From: Oxalobacteraceae bacterium UBA4003
GTDB lineage: Bacteria; Pseudomonadota; Gammaproteobacteria; Burkholderiales; Burkholderiaceae_D
Length of the DNA: 64,000 nt
Reading direction: 5' to 3'
Assembly: GCA_002384815.1 (NCBI GenBank)
Contig: DGBN01000043.1
Location: 1 to 64,000, forward strand
Shown: one piece after another, positions 9,196-18,923 of the stretch
Layout of the letters: every line of letters begins with the position of its first letter
How positions within the stretch are numbered: position 1 is the stretch's first letter
The notes under the pieces: model-generated
Database searches by the model: none
The model's input: the letters and a program-made list of their open reading frames with translations, nothing else
What the model was told of the DNA's origin: nothing
Translations under genes and position numbers: made by a program

Positions 9196-10098
9196 TCAAA
9201 AGATGGGCAGCGTCTCCGGTGCATGATCGCGCAAGGCTTTTTTCGCTGCTGCAAATTCCGGGAATACCGATTGCACGGTAGCCCAGAATCGCGGGCTGTG
9301 ATTCATCTCGCGCAAATGCGACAACTCATGCGCGATCACATAATCGATCAGTGGCAAGGCGAAATGAATCAGACGCCAGTTCAGGCGTATCTTGCCGTCC
9401 ACCGTGCATGAACCCCATTGCGTCATGGCCGATGACAGCGCGAAAGACTGATAACTGACACCGAGTTTTTCCGCATAGATCGGCAGGCGTTCAGAAAAAA
9501 TGCGTTTGGCCTCCAGTTGCAACCAGCCTTGCACTCTATCCTTCAACTGCTGTTCGGCAGCATGAACCGGCAGACAGACGGTCAATTCTTTCGTTGCCGG
9601 ATCGTACAGAATGCCGGCGGCCTGTGTGGCAAGAATGCGCAAGGTAATGTCATGACCCAGATAAGGCAGTGTGCCGCCATCGCGCCATTCCATTTGCGGT
9701 TGCAGGCGGCGCGCAGAACGTTCGCGCCGTTCATTTAGTTTGGTAAAAATCCAGCGCTGCTTTTCTATGATCGCATTTTCAATTTCCGTCAACGTCACCC
9801 ATTTCGGCGCCGTGATGCGCAAGCCATCGTCATCGATCATGAAGCCGATCGAGCGGCGCTTGGAGCGCACCAGCGTGTAGTCCAGCGCATGTTCGGCGAC
9901 TTGCACGCGGCGTTTGCCAGTTGGTATGGGTGCGGGTGCTTCGGTTTTCGGTGCCGGCGTATTGGGCAGCAGCGAGCCGGGTGAGTGATTGGGGGCCGGG
10001 TGATCTATCCGTGGTTGCGACGAAAAATCGGACGAAAAGAAGTCAAGCTGCAGCGCAAGCTGTTGCGGATCGGGCGATGTATGACGAAGCAGCTTCAA
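9196..10098 (-). CDS. YgjP-family metal-dependent hydrolase (M48-like HExxH protein)
   Basis: A 300-aa protein of the YgjP/DUF45 family. The zinc motif is in VIAHELSHLREMNHSPRFW, with the family-typical LNWRLIHFALPLIDYV just before it. The first about 65 residues are a proline-rich, low-complexity extension not needed for the fold. The biological substrate is uncertain; related proteins have been described as metallopeptidase-like or nucleotide hydrolases. The longest frame begins with TTG at 10098, 18 bp after the plsC stop, without a convincing ribosome-binding site. Coupling to plsC is plausible. Confidence 0.8.
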   Translation of the reverse strand: MKLLRHTSPDPQQLALQLDFFSSDFSSQPRIDHPAPNHSPGSLLPNTPAPKTEAPAPIPTGKRRVQVAEHALDYTLVRSKRRSIGFMIDDDGLRITAPKWVTLTEIENAIIEKQRWIFTKLNERRERSARRLQPQMEWRDGGTLPYLGHDITLRILATQAAGILYDPATKELTVCLPVHAAEQQLKDRVQGWLQLEAKRIFSERLPIYAEKLGVSYQSFALSSAMTQWGSCTVDGKIRLNWRLIHFALPLIDYVIAHELSHLREMNHSPRFWATVQSVFPEFAAAKKALRDHAPETLPIF

Positions 10099-10116
10099 GG
10101 ATAGGTACGCCGTTTA

Positions 10117-10872
10117 TTATTGGTTTTTCGATGCTGTTGCAGGATAGGCATCCGGTGAGATTACCCGCATTTCAGATTCTATCCAATTTTCGACCTGCTG
10201 CATCAGTTCCATTGCAGTTAATCCTTCCGGCGATATCGGCTTGCCGATGGATACGGTCACCAGTCCGGGTTTTTTGATGAATGAATTTTTCGGCCAGCAT
10301 TCGCCCGGATTCAAGGCGATAGGCACGACAACGGTATTGGTCTCGACCGCCAGCCGCGCACCGCCGCCTTTATAACGGCCGCTTTGCCCGACCGGAATGC
10401 GCGTACCTTCCGGAAACATGATGATCCATTGACCATCTGCCAGACGTTTTCTGCCTTGTGTTATGACGTGTGCAAAGGCGTCCTTGCCACTGCTGCGATC
10501 GATGGGAATCATGCGCAGCAATCCGAGTGCCCAGCCGAAGAAAGGAACGTAGAGTAATTCTTTCTTGAATACGAACACTAGCGGACGTGTCATTTTGCAC
10601 AGCAGAAAAATCGTTTCCCATGCCGATTGATGCTTGGAGAGCAGGATCACTGGTTGATCCGGCAGGTTTTCATATCCCTTGATTTGATAGCGAATGCCGC
10701 ACAAGACTTTTGCCAGCCAGATAATGAAGACGTTCCAGCGCGAGGTGATGAAGTAGCGTTTGTTATAAGGCAGCGGGGCTGCCAGAAAACAGATTGGTGC
10801 CCATATCAGGGTGGCGACCAGCATCACTAGCGCAAACAGCAGGGAACGCAAAAACAATATGGCTTGTGACAT
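10117..10872 (-). CDS. plsC: 1-acyl-sn-glycerol-3-phosphate acyltransferase
   Basis: A 251-aa inner-membrane enzyme converting lysophosphatidate to phosphatidate. An N-terminal hydrophobic segment spans about residues 5-35. The acyltransferase motif I is SKHQSAWETIF, so the usual H-x4-D reads H-x4-E here. The substrate motif FPEGTRIPVGQSGRYKGGG and the later VVPIALNPGECW are normal. It lies between gmhB and the ygjP-type gene on the same strand and is probably co-transcribed with them. Confidence 0.92.
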   Translation of the reverse strand: MSQAILFLRSLLFALVMLVATLIWAPICFLAAPLPYNKRYFITSRWNVFIIWLAKVLCGIRYQIKGYENLPDQPVILLSKHQSAWETIFLLCKMTRPLVFVFKKELLYVPFFGWALGLLRMIPIDRSSGKDAFAHVITQGRKRLADGQWIIMFPEGTRIPVGQSGRYKGGGARLAVETNTVVVPIALNPGECWPKNSFIKKPGLVTVSIGKPISPEGLTAMELMQQVENWIESEMRVISPDAYPATASKNQ

Positions 10873-10904
10873 TAAAACTCCAGATAGATATGCAGTGCGA
10901 TGGT

Positions 10905-11462
10905 TTAGACAGCGTGACTGAGTACAGGTGTTTTCAGCAAGTGATCAACGACGGCGGCAAGATTTGCGTAGCTCGTCGTTCCTGGCGGCAAACCGCCTTT
11001 CTTCTGCGTTTTTTCACCCTTGTCGGTCAGTACCAGATAAGGCGTGCAACCGGCCACAAAGCCGGCTTGCAGGTCGCGCAGCGAGTCGCCGACCATAGGC
11101 ACCTCCTTGAGGCTGACATCGAAACGCTTGCCGATTGCGTGCAGCATGCCCGGCTGCGGTTTGCGACAGTCGCAGCCATCGTCGGCTGCATGTGGGCAAA
11201 AGAACACGGCATCGATTTTTGCACCTGCCGATAGCGCCGCTGCATGCATTTTTTGATGTATCGCATTGAGCGCCATGATATTGAACATGCCGCGTGCGAG
11301 GCCGGATTGATTGGTGGCGACGACCACCCGATAGTCGGCCTGATTCAGGCGCGCAATCGCTTCCAGCGAACCAGGAATCGGAATCCACTCATGCGGCGAC
11401 TTGATGAAGGTATCCGAGTCGTGATTGATGACGCCATCGCGATCAAGAATTATCAGCTTCAT
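10905..11462 (-). CDS. gmhB: D-glycero-beta-D-manno-heptose-1,7-bisphosphate 7-phosphatase
   Basis: A 185-aa HAD phosphatase in the ADP-heptose pathway for the LPS inner core. The nucleophile motif ILDRDGVIN and the zinc-binding pattern CPHAADDGCDCRKPQPGM are diagnostic of GmhB. The start at 11462 (MKLIILDRDG) is preceded by a strong GGAGGTGATCCG Shine-Dalgarno, so upstream in-frame codons are not used. The motif MVGDSLRDLQAG completes the HAD core. It lies between glyS and plsC on the same strand. Confidence 0.95.
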   Translation of the reverse strand: MKLIILDRDGVINHDSDTFIKSPHEWIPIPGSLEAIARLNQADYRVVVATNQSGLARGMFNIMALNAIHQKMHAAALSAGAKIDAVFFCPHAADDGCDCRKPQPGMLHAIGKRFDVSLKEVPMVGDSLRDLQAGFVAGCTPYLVLTDKGEKTQKKGGLPPGTTSYANLAAVVDHLLKTPVLSHAV

Positions 11463-11516
11463 CGGATCACCTCCAGGAAATTGCATGATGCCAGTGTGCA
11501 TTAAGCGGGGCAGGGC

Positions 11517-13655
11517 TCAGGCCGCCAGCTTGGAAATATCGGCGACCTGATTCATCGCATGATGCAAGGTAGCCAGCAAGCCCAACCGGTTGTTGCGCAA
11601 CGCCGTATCGTCGGCATTCACCATCACGCTTTCAAAGAAGGCATCGACCGGTGTCCTCAATGCCGCCAATGCCTGCAGCGATGCCGCATAGTCGCCACGT
11701 GAAAATGCTGCATCGGCTTGCGGCTGGACCGTTATCAACGTTTGATTCAGGGCGATTTCTGCTGCTTCTTTCAGCAGTGCTGCATCAACCTTCGCGGCTA
11801 CTTTGCCATCGACTTTTTTCAGGATATTACCGACACGCTTGTTCGCTGCAGCCAGAGCCGGTGCTTCCGGCAGGGCGGCGAAGGTGCGTACTGCAGCCAG
11901 ACGACTGGCGACATCAGCCAGCTTTTGCGGCTGCAAGGCGAGCACGGCATCGATTTCTTGTGCGCTGTAGCCTTGTTCACGCAGCGCATTGGCGAGGCGA
12001 TCGAAAATGAATGAGAGCAGTGCATCGCGATGTTCGGTCGCAAGTTTGTTGAACGGCTGTTCTGCCGCTGCGATCAATTCATTGATGCCGATATCGAGTT
12101 TACCTTCGATCAGCATGCGAATCACACCAAGCGCATGACGACGCAAGGCAAACGGATCTTTGTCGCCAGTCGGGATTTGCCCGATGCTGAACAGGCCGAC
12201 CAGCGTTTCCAGTTTGTCTGCCAGTGCGACTACCATGCCGACCGGATTGCGCGGCAGTGTATCGCCGGCGAAGCGCGGCTTGTAATGATCTTCAATGGCA
12301 TCTGCCACATTCGCTGCCAGACCGTCGTGCAAGGCGTAGTAACGTCCCATGATGCCCTGCAGTTCCGGGAACTCACCGACCATGTCGGTCAGCAGATCGG
12401 CCTTGGCCAATTGTGCTGCGGTATCGGCTTGTTGTGCATCAATGCCGAGTCTGGTTGCAATGGCTTGTGCAATGGCGCGCACACGTGCAATGCGCTCGCC
12501 TTGCGTACCGAGCTTGTTGTGATAAACGACTTTATCCAGACCGGTGACACGCGAAGCCAGGGTTTTCTTGCGATCCTGATCGAAGAAGAATTTGGCATCG
12601 GCCAGGCGCGGACGTACCACGCGCTCGTTGCCGCCAATGACGAGGTTGGCATCGGCAGGACGAATGTTGGAGACGATCAGAAACTTGTTGCTCAGATTGC
12701 CCTGGCTGTCGAGCAGAGGGAAATATTTCTGATTGGCTTTCATCGTCAGAATCAGGCATTCCTGCGGTACCGCAAGGAAGGTTTCTTCAAACTGACCTAT
12801 CAATACATTCGGGCGTTCGACCAGGCCGCTTACTTCATCCAGTAAGTCCTCATCTTCAATCGGCGTCAGATTCCTGCCGGCTTCGCTTGCAGCAGCAGCG
12901 AGCTGACGCACGATTTCTGCACGTCGTTCCGCGAAGCTGGCGATGACGGCACCTTCGTTTGTTATTTGTTTTGCATAGCTGTCCGCATCGCGGATATAAA
13001 CCGGATCTATCCCTGCTTCAAAGCGATGGCCGCGGGTTGTGTTGCCGGCCTTGAGGCCGAGTACGGAAACGTTGATGACATCGCTACCGTGCAACGCCAC
13101 CAGGCCATGCGCGGGACGCACGAAGTTGACGGTTTCCCAGCCATCGGCCAATTGATAGCCCATGACTTTCGGGATAGGCAATTTATCCAGCGTTTCTTCG
13201 AGCGCTTTTTGCAAGCCGTCGGCCAGTGTGATGCCGGTGACGATGCTGTTGAAAAACAATACTTCAGTCTTGCCGTCGGATTCGCGTTTCAAGTCAGCGA
13301 TTGCAGATTCGTTTGCGCCCAGAGCGGCCAGTTTTTTCAGCAATGCCGGTGTCGCCTTGCCATCTGGCGTCAGGCCGACACTAGCCGGCATCAGCTTTTG
13401 CATTACCTGCTTGTCATCGGCTTGTTCGGCAACCTGCGTCAGGTGCACGCCAAGCCGGCGTGGCGACGCAAATTGTGTCAGCGTGCTGTCTGCCGATAAC
13501 AAGCCCTGTGTTTTCAGCGATGCCTGCAAGGTCCGTGCAAAAGCGTCGCCGATTTTTTTCAAGGCCTTGGGTGGGAGCTCTTCGACGAATAGTTCGACTA
13601 ATAAATTTCTGGTATCCATGCAGGTGCTTATTCCGTTACTCACGCTGTTACTCAT
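11517..13655 (-). CDS. glyS: Glycyl-tRNA synthetase beta subunit
   Basis: A 712-aa beta chain of the alpha2beta2 glycyl-tRNA synthetase. It carries ELFVEELPPKALKKIGDAF, the tRNA-binding core and the C-terminal anticodon-binding region. The ATG at 13655 falls 2 bp after the glyQ stop; the in-frame ATG at 13619 (MDTRNLLVELFVEELPP) matches usual family starts better and may be the true one. It is translated with glyQ. Confidence 0.96.
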   Translation of the reverse strand: MSNSVSNGISTCMDTRNLLVELFVEELPPKALKKIGDAFARTLQASLKTQGLLSADSTLTQFASPRRLGVHLTQVAEQADDKQVMQKLMPASVGLTPDGKATPALLKKLAALGANESAIADLKRESDGKTEVLFFNSIVTGITLADGLQKALEETLDKLPIPKVMGYQLADGWETVNFVRPAHGLVALHGSDVINVSVLGLKAGNTTRGHRFEAGIDPVYIRDADSYAKQITNEGAVIASFAERRAEIVRQLAAAASEAGRNLTPIEDEDLLDEVSGLVERPNVLIGQFEETFLAVPQECLILTMKANQKYFPLLDSQGNLSNKFLIVSNIRPADANLVIGGNERVVRPRLADAKFFFDQDRKKTLASRVTGLDKVVYHNKLGTQGERIARVRAIAQAIATRLGIDAQQADTAAQLAKADLLTDMVGEFPELQGIMGRYYALHDGLAANVADAIEDHYKPRFAGDTLPRNPVGMVVALADKLETLVGLFSIGQIPTGDKDPFALRRHALGVIRMLIEGKLDIGINELIAAAEQPFNKLATEHRDALLSFIFDRLANALREQGYSAQEIDAVLALQPQKLADVASRLAAVRTFAALPEAPALAAANKRVGNILKKVDGKVAAKVDAALLKEAAEIALNQTLITVQPQADAAFSRGDYAASLQALAALRTPVDAFFESVMVNADDTALRNNRLGLLATLHHAMNQVADISKLAA

Positions 13656-13657
13656 TT

Positions 13658-14575
13658 TTATACCGCTTCTTTTTCGATTTGAGCCAGCACTTCGGCGGCG
13701 TGTTCAGGTGTCGCCATCGGGAAGCCGAGGCGGGCACGACTATCGAGGTAACTGCGGGCAACGCTGCGCGCCAGATTGCGAATGCGGCCGATATAGGCTG
13801 CGCGTTCAGTTACGGAAATCGCGCCGCGCGCATCCAGCAGATTGAAGGTGTGCGCCGCTTTCAACACTTGTTCGTAAGCCGGCAAGGCGAGTTTGTTTTC
13901 GATCAGGTTGAGTGCCTGTTTCTCATGTGCGCCGAAAGCGGTGAACAGGAAATCGGCATCGCTATGCTCGAAGTTATAGGTCGATTGCTCGATTTCGTTC
14001 TGCTTGTAGACGTCGCCGTAGGAAAGCCCTTCGGTCCATTTCAGGTCGTATACGTTATTGACGCCTTGCAGATACATCGCGAGGCGTTCCAGGCCGTAGG
14101 TGATTTCGCCGGTGATCGGTTTGCAGTTGATGCCCCCGACTTGCTGGAAGTAAGTGAACTGCGTGACTTCCATACCGTTGAGCCAGACTTCCCAGCCGAG
14201 GCCCCATGCACCCAATGTCGGATTTTCCCAATCGTCTTCAACAAAGCGGATATCGTTTTGCTTCAGATCGAAGCCCAGTGCTTCGAGCGAACCCAGATAC
14301 AGTTCGAGAATATTTGCCGGCGCCGGTTTCAGCACGACCTGAAATTGATAGTAGTGTTGCAGGCGATTCGGATTTTCACCATAGCGTCCGTCTTTCGGAC
14401 GGCGCGATGGCTGCACGTATGCTGCCTTCCATGGTTCAGGACCGATGGAACGCAGGAAGGTGGCGGTGTGCGAAGTGCCGGCACCGACTTCCATGTCGTA
14501 GGGCTGCAGCAGTGCGCAACCTTGCGCATCCCAGTACTTTTGCAGCGTGAGAATGATTTGTTGAAATGTGAGCAT
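13658..14575 (-). CDS. glyQ: Glycyl-tRNA synthetase alpha subunit
   Basis: A 305-aa catalytic alpha chain. The N-terminus [19 protein letters not shown] and the class II core segments [19 protein letters not shown] and [13 protein letters not shown] are typical. It pairs with glyS immediately downstream. A 17-bp palindrome (TTACCCG-GTG-CGGGTAA, 14594-14610) lies just upstream of the start and could form a hairpin in the leader. Confidence 0.97.
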   Translation of the reverse strand: MLTFQQIILTLQKYWDAQGCALLQPYDMEVGAGTSHTATFLRSIGPEPWKAAYVQPSRRPKDGRYGENPNRLQHYYQFQVVLKPAPANILELYLGSLEALGFDLKQNDIRFVEDDWENPTLGAWGLGWEVWLNGMEVTQFTYFQQVGGINCKPITGEITYGLERLAMYLQGVNNVYDLKWTEGLSYGDVYKQNEIEQSTYNFEHSDADFLFTAFGAHEKQALNLIENKLALPAYEQVLKAAHTFNLLDARGAISVTERAAYIGRIRNLARSVARSYLDSRARLGFPMATPEHAAEVLAQIEKEAV

Positions 14576-14744
14576 CTTGTTTGAATTTTTGCATTACCCG
14601 GTGCGGGTAAGGGTGGCGTTGCCGAAACCCTGAATTTTACCGGGTTTTAGAGGGGAAAGTGCAGTGATTCATTCTTGGCCAGCCTAAGCAAAAGTGATGG
14701 ATTCGCGTCTGATCCGACACGGATAGACGCGCTTTTGTGGCGGG

Positions 14745-16304
14745 TCAGGGGTGAATTACTGCACGATGACTTCTGCGCGCAAGATACCAGGTGGCGATCA
14801 ATAGGCAAAAAGCCAATAGTACGATGGCTGTATTGCCCAGAAAAACGTAAGGCGTAAGACCGCTGTAGCCCTGCACCGATGCCGTCAGTATGCCGCGCTC
14901 GAACGCTTTGAGCTGCGCCACGACTTCACCGTGCGGATTGATGATTGCGGTGGTGCCGGTATTCGTGGCGCGCAGCATGGGGCGGCCGGTTTCGATGGCG
15001 CGCATCTGTGAAATCTGCAGATGCTGCGGCAAGGCGATTGAATCGCCGAACCAGGCGATGTTGGACACGTTCAGCAACAGTGTCGCAGCCGGATTGCCGG
15101 CGGCTGTGCTGGCGCGCAACTGGCGCGCAATTTCTTCGCCGAACAAATCCTCATAACAAATGTTCGGCAATACCCATTGATCCTTGACGGCAAACGGCGC
15201 TTGCAATGCCGCGCCGCGCGTAAAGTCACCGAGCGGAATGTGCATCATGTCGACAAACCAGCGAAAGCCGAGCGGGATGAATTCACCAAATGGCACCAGG
15301 TGATGTTTGTCGTAGCGGTAGAGTGCCGGGACGGTGCGGCTGGCGGTGGCGGGCGTAATGCCGATTACGCTGTTGGCGTATTGTTGCGGGCCGTCGCTGA
15401 CGGCGATGCCGATGGCAAGATGGCTGCTAGATGCGGTGGCAAACTCGGCCAGACGCGGCAGATAGTCTTCCGGCAATTGATGCGCCAATAGCGGTAGCGC
15501 GGTTTCCGGCGTGGCGATCAGATCTGCCGGGGCGTTGCGTATCATGTCTTCGTAAAGGGTCAGCGTCACGTTCACCTGTTCGGCATCGAACTTGATTTCC
15601 TGCGGCACATTGCCTTGCAGCAGGCGAACTGAAATGGGCGCGCCGTGCGGCATAGTCCAGCTGATCGAGTGCAGTGCGAAGCCGACTGCGAAAATCGCGA
15701 TCATCAAGGCCAGCGCAGATCTTTTTGTCGGTAACAATGCCAGACAGCCGGCCAGCAATGCTGCCAGCCATCCGAGGCCATATACGCCAATCAACGGCGC
15801 GAAGCCGGCGAGCGGGCTGGCGGTATGTGCATAACCGGATACCACCCACGGGAAACCTGTCAGCACCCAGCCGCGCAGCCATTCGGAAAGCATCCATATG
15901 GCAGGAAAGACCAGCAACAACAGTAGCGTTTTGGAAGCATGCCGTTTGTATTTGAAGCTGGCAGCAAGGCCGGTAGCGAGGGCGAAAAACGCACCAAGCA
16001 GCATTGCCAGCAGCGCAACTGCCAATGCGGCCATAGGTGCCGGCATGCCACCATATTGATGCATGCTGATATAGAGCCAGTATACGCTGCAGGCCGACCA
16101 GCCGAAGCCGTAGGCCCAGCCGGTCAAGGCGGCGGATTTGATCGAGGGTGCCTGCAATACCAGATGGAATAGCAGCGCGAGCGTGATAATTTGCAGCGGC
16201 CACCAGCCGACAGGTGCAAAGGCGAGAACATTTAGTCCGCCGGCCGGCAAGGCCAGCAGCATGGCTGATACAGGTTGCTGGCGCAATGAAAGTGACGTGC
16301 TCAC
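14745..16304 (-). CDS. lnt: Apolipoprotein N-acyltransferase
   Basis: An inner-membrane enzyme that adds the third acyl chain to lipoproteins. It has about six hydrophobic segments in the N-terminal half (beginning LPAGGLNVLAFAPVGWWPLQ) and a nitrilase-like periplasmic domain. The catalytic triad is visible: Glu in ATPETALPLL, Lys in RYDKHHLVPFGEF, and Cys in NICYEDLFGEE. The reading frame is open up to a TTG at 16358, directly after the corC stop. The GTG at 16304 was chosen because it gives 519 aa, close to the usual about 510; both starts lack a good Shine-Dalgarno. It is downstream of corC, as in E. coli. Confidence 0.93.
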   Translation of the reverse strand: MSTSLSLRQQPVSAMLLALPAGGLNVLAFAPVGWWPLQIITLALLFHLVLQAPSIKSAALTGWAYGFGWSACSVYWLYISMHQYGGMPAPMAALAVALLAMLLGAFFALATGLAASFKYKRHASKTLLLLLVFPAIWMLSEWLRGWVLTGFPWVVSGYAHTASPLAGFAPLIGVYGLGWLAALLAGCLALLPTKRSALALMIAIFAVGFALHSISWTMPHGAPISVRLLQGNVPQEIKFDAEQVNVTLTLYEDMIRNAPADLIATPETALPLLAHQLPEDYLPRLAEFATASSSHLAIGIAVSDGPQQYANSVIGITPATASRTVPALYRYDKHHLVPFGEFIPLGFRWFVDMMHIPLGDFTRGAALQAPFAVKDQWVLPNICYEDLFGEEIARQLRASTAAGNPAATLLLNVSNIAWFGDSIALPQHLQISQMRAIETGRPMLRATNTGTTAIINPHGEVVAQLKAFERGILTASVQGYSGLTPYVFLGNTAIVLLAFCLLIATWYLARRSHRAVIHP

Positions 16305-16358
16305 GTTTGCAGGCAGAGAGTGGCGACGCGATGGGCGGATATCCCGTACGCCATGCAA

Positions 16359-17246
16359 TCAATCATCAAACGCATCTGCATCGGGGGCAGGGAGTTTTTC
16401 CACCAGCAATACATGGATTTGTCGCGCATCGGCGCGGAGGATTTCAAAGCGCAGATTATCGACCTCGACAATCTCGCCCTTGTGCGGCATACGCGCCAGA
16501 TGATTGGTGACAAAACCACCCAGCGTATCGACACCCTGGCTGGCGAGAGTGATGCCGAGTTCTTCGTTGACTTGCGTGAGTTCGGTCAGCGCCTTGATGC
16601 GCCAGCGCGGACCGTATTCGCCGGCCTTGATGGCGAGGATGTTGTCCTGTTCTTCATCGAAATCGTATTCGTCTTCGATGTCGCCGACGATTTGTTCCAG
16701 CACGTCTTCGATCGTGATCAATCCTGCCACGCCGCCATATTCATCCACCACTACCGCCATGTGATTGTGTTTGGCGCGGAAGTCGCTCAGCAATACGTTC
16801 AGGCGTTTTGATTCGGGAATGAAAACCGCGGGCCGCAACATCTGGCGTATATCGAACGATGCGCCTGCGTAGTAGCGCAGCAAATCCTTGGCCATCAGAA
16901 TGCCGACCACCTGGTCGCGTTCGCCTTCGATGGCGGGGAAGCGCGAGTGTGCGGTTTCCAGCACCATGGGCAGCCATTCAGCGATGGGTTGGGTGATATC
17001 GATCACATCCATTTGCGAACGCGGCACCATGATGTCGCGCGCTGACAGATCGGATACCTGGAACACGCCTTCTATCATCGCCAGAGCATCGGCATCGATC
17101 AGATTGCGTTCGTGCGCGTCATGCAGGATGGCGAGCAGTTCGCTACGACTGTCAGGTTCGGGGGCGATTAGTGCGGTCAGGCGTTCAAACAGGGACCGGT
17201 GCGGTTTGGCTTCACCGGGTTTGCCGCTATTGGGATTGTCTTGCAT
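16359..17246 (-). CDS. corC: CorC/HlyC-family CBS-domain protein
   Basis: A 295-aa cytoplasmic protein (YbeX). After an N-terminal segment it has two CBS domains (about 75-195; VSDLSARDIMVPRSQMDVID and VVVDEYGGVAGLITIEDVLEQIVGD are shown by their key residues) and a C-terminal CorC/HlyC transporter-associated domain (about 210-285). It is linked to magnesium/cobalt homeostasis in enteric bacteria and, through conserved ybeZ-ybeY-ybeX-lnt order, to ribosome and envelope upkeep. The order phoH-ybeY-corC-lnt is preserved here. Confidence 0.93.
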   Translation of the reverse strand: MQDNPNSGKPGEAKPHRSLFERLTALIAPEPDSRSELLAILHDAHERNLIDADALAMIEGVFQVSDLSARDIMVPRSQMDVIDITQPIAEWLPMVLETAHSRFPAIEGERDQVVGILMAKDLLRYYAGASFDIRQMLRPAVFIPESKRLNVLLSDFRAKHNHMAVVVDEYGGVAGLITIEDVLEQIVGDIEDEYDFDEEQDNILAIKAGEYGPRWRIKALTELTQVNEELGITLASQGVDTLGGFVTNHLARMPHKGEIVEVDNLRFEILRADARQIHVLLVEKLPAPDADAFDD

Positions 17247-17354
17247 ATGGCGAAAAAGCCGTTGCGGGTGATGGTTTCAACAGGTAGCAGGATACAACAA
17301 ATATCCGTAATTCCAAAAATGCGGTGGAAGGCACTGTGTCATGGTGCAACATGA

Positions 17355-17825
17355 TCACACTTCGATATACGGATTAGAGAAGCCGAGCGCGGCCAGAATT
17401 TCGATTTCCAGCGTTTCCATTTCTTCGGCTTCCTCATCCGATTCATGGTCGTAACCTTGCGCATGCAGCACGCCGTGTATCACCAGATGTGCGGCATGGA
17501 AAACCAGCGTTTTATTCTGTTCGGTTGCTTCGCGCTGCAAGACATCGGTGCACAGGATGATATCCGCCTGCGTGACGGCGTCATCTGCAATATCGCTGCC
17601 ATCATCCTCGTTATAGGCGAAGGTCAGCACATTGGTGGCGTAATCCTTGCCGCGATAATCGCGGTTCAATATCTGGCCTTCTGTGGCATCGACGAAGCGC
17701 AAGGTGATTTGCGCCGGCGCCAGTAGCGCAGCCTTGACCCATTTGCGCAACAGCGGGCGCGTGAGGGTGTCCTGCACGCGGGTGTCGGCATATTGCACCG
17801 ACAGCGAAAGTTTATTTTGCTGCAT
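17355..17825 (-). CDS. ybeY: Endoribonuclease YbeY (16S rRNA 3' maturation)
   Basis: A 156-aa zinc metalloenzyme acting in 16S rRNA 3'-end processing and ribosome quality control. The signature HLVIHGVLHAQGYDH gives the three histidine ligands (H-x3-H-x5-H). The start at 17825 (MQQNKLSLSVQYAD) overlaps the end of phoH by 14 bp, implying translational coupling; a longer upstream frame would run far into phoH. The length is normal for the family. Confidence 0.95.
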   Translation of the reverse strand: MQQNKLSLSVQYADTRVQDTLTRPLLRKWVKAALLAPAQITLRFVDATEGQILNRDYRGKDYATNVLTFAYNEDDGSDIADDAVTQADIILCTDVLQREATEQNKTLVFHAAHLVIHGVLHAQGYDHESDEEAEEMETLEIEILAALGFSNPYIEV

Positions 17826-18885
17826 TTTTGGTCGTTGTTTTTTTGGCTGCTGGTTTGGCAGTGGCGCATTTCGGTTTGGCTTCATCGTAGGCATCAACGA
17901 TGCGCGCCACCAGCGGATGACGTACCACGTCGGCGCTGGAAAAACGCGTGAAGGCAAGTCCGCGTACATCGCCCAATACGTCGATGGCTTCAACCAGCCC
18001 GCTTTTCTGATTTTGCTGCAAGTCGATCTGCGTAATATCACCGGTAATCACAGCCTTGCTGCCGAAGCCGATCCGAGTCAGAAACATTTTCATCTGTTCC
18101 GGTGTGGTGTTTTGCGCTTCGTCGAGAATGACGAAAGCGTGGTTCAGCGTGCGACCGCGCATATAGGCCAGGGGGGCGATTTCAATCGCCTGTTTCTCGA
18201 ACATTTTTTGCGTGCGATCGAAACCGAGCAAGTCATACAAGGCATCGTACAAGGGGCGTAGATAGGGATCGATTTTTTGCGACAGGTCGCCGGGCAGAAA
18301 GCCCAAGCGTTCACCGGCTTCGACTGCGGGGCGCGTCAGGATGATGCGCTTGACCGCATCGCGTTCCAGTGCATCGACGGCGCAGGCCACGGCCAGATAC
18401 GTCTTGCCAGTGCCGGCCGGGCCGACGCCGAAAGTGATGTCATGATCCATGATCGCCTTCAGGTACTGCAGCTGATGCGGCGTGCGGCCGCGCAAATCAT
18501 GGCGGCGGGTTTTCAGTGCTGGCGCATCGGTCACGGACTCAACTGTTTTTCCCTTGGTCGTTTTTCCTGCCGGTTTTTTTTCGGTGGAGACGATTAACTC
18601 TGGTTCGGCCAGCGATGCGCGTTGTTCAACCAGGGCCAGTTGAACTTCTTCCAGTGACACGACGTTATCGGCCGCCCGATAAAACTGATCGAGGATTTCC
18701 AGTGCACGTGTGCCGTTGCTGCCGCTGATGATGAATTTCTCACCGCGACGGAAAATCGTGACATCGAGCGCGGCAGAAATCTGTCGCAGATTTTCATCCA
18801 TCGGGCCGCACAGGTGTGCGAGCCGCTTGTTATCCAGCGGCTCAGGAATGAAATACAGCGGTTGAACGGCGGTTTTGGTTTTCAA
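17812..18885 (-). CDS. phoH: PhoH-like ATPase (YbeZ)
   Basis: A 357-aa PhoH-family P-loop protein. Walker A is GPAGTGKTYLA and Walker B falls in HAFVILDEAQNTTPEQMK, in the second half. An N-terminal KH-like segment (about 35-75) and a lysine/alanine-rich tail (KKTTTKNAAK) flank the ATPase. It is the functional partner of YbeY, whose gene overlaps its 3' end. The longest frame starts with TTG at 18885, and no upstream ATG was found in frame, so the start is less certain. Confidence 0.92.
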   Translation of the reverse strand: MKTKTAVQPLYFIPEPLDNKRLAHLCGPMDENLRQISAALDVTIFRRGEKFIISGSNGTRALEILDQFYRAADNVVSLEEVQLALVEQRASLAEPELIVSTEKKPAGKTTKGKTVESVTDAPALKTRRHDLRGRTPHQLQYLKAIMDHDITFGVGPAGTGKTYLAVACAVDALERDAVKRIILTRPAVEAGERLGFLPGDLSQKIDPYLRPLYDALYDLLGFDRTQKMFEKQAIEIAPLAYMRGRTLNHAFVILDEAQNTTPEQMKMFLTRIGFGSKAVITGDITQIDLQQNQKSGLVEAIDVLGDVRGLAFTRFSSADVVRHPLVARIVDAYDEAKPKCATAKPAAKKTTTKNAAK

Positions 18886-18923
18886 TTTTGACTGAGCAGG
18901 CGCTTGTGCGCTAAAAATAAAAC

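Noticed and set aside
13460..14584. A 374-codon plus-strand frame opposite glyS-glyQ
   Set aside because: It is a mirror frame of conserved synthetase genes with no motif.
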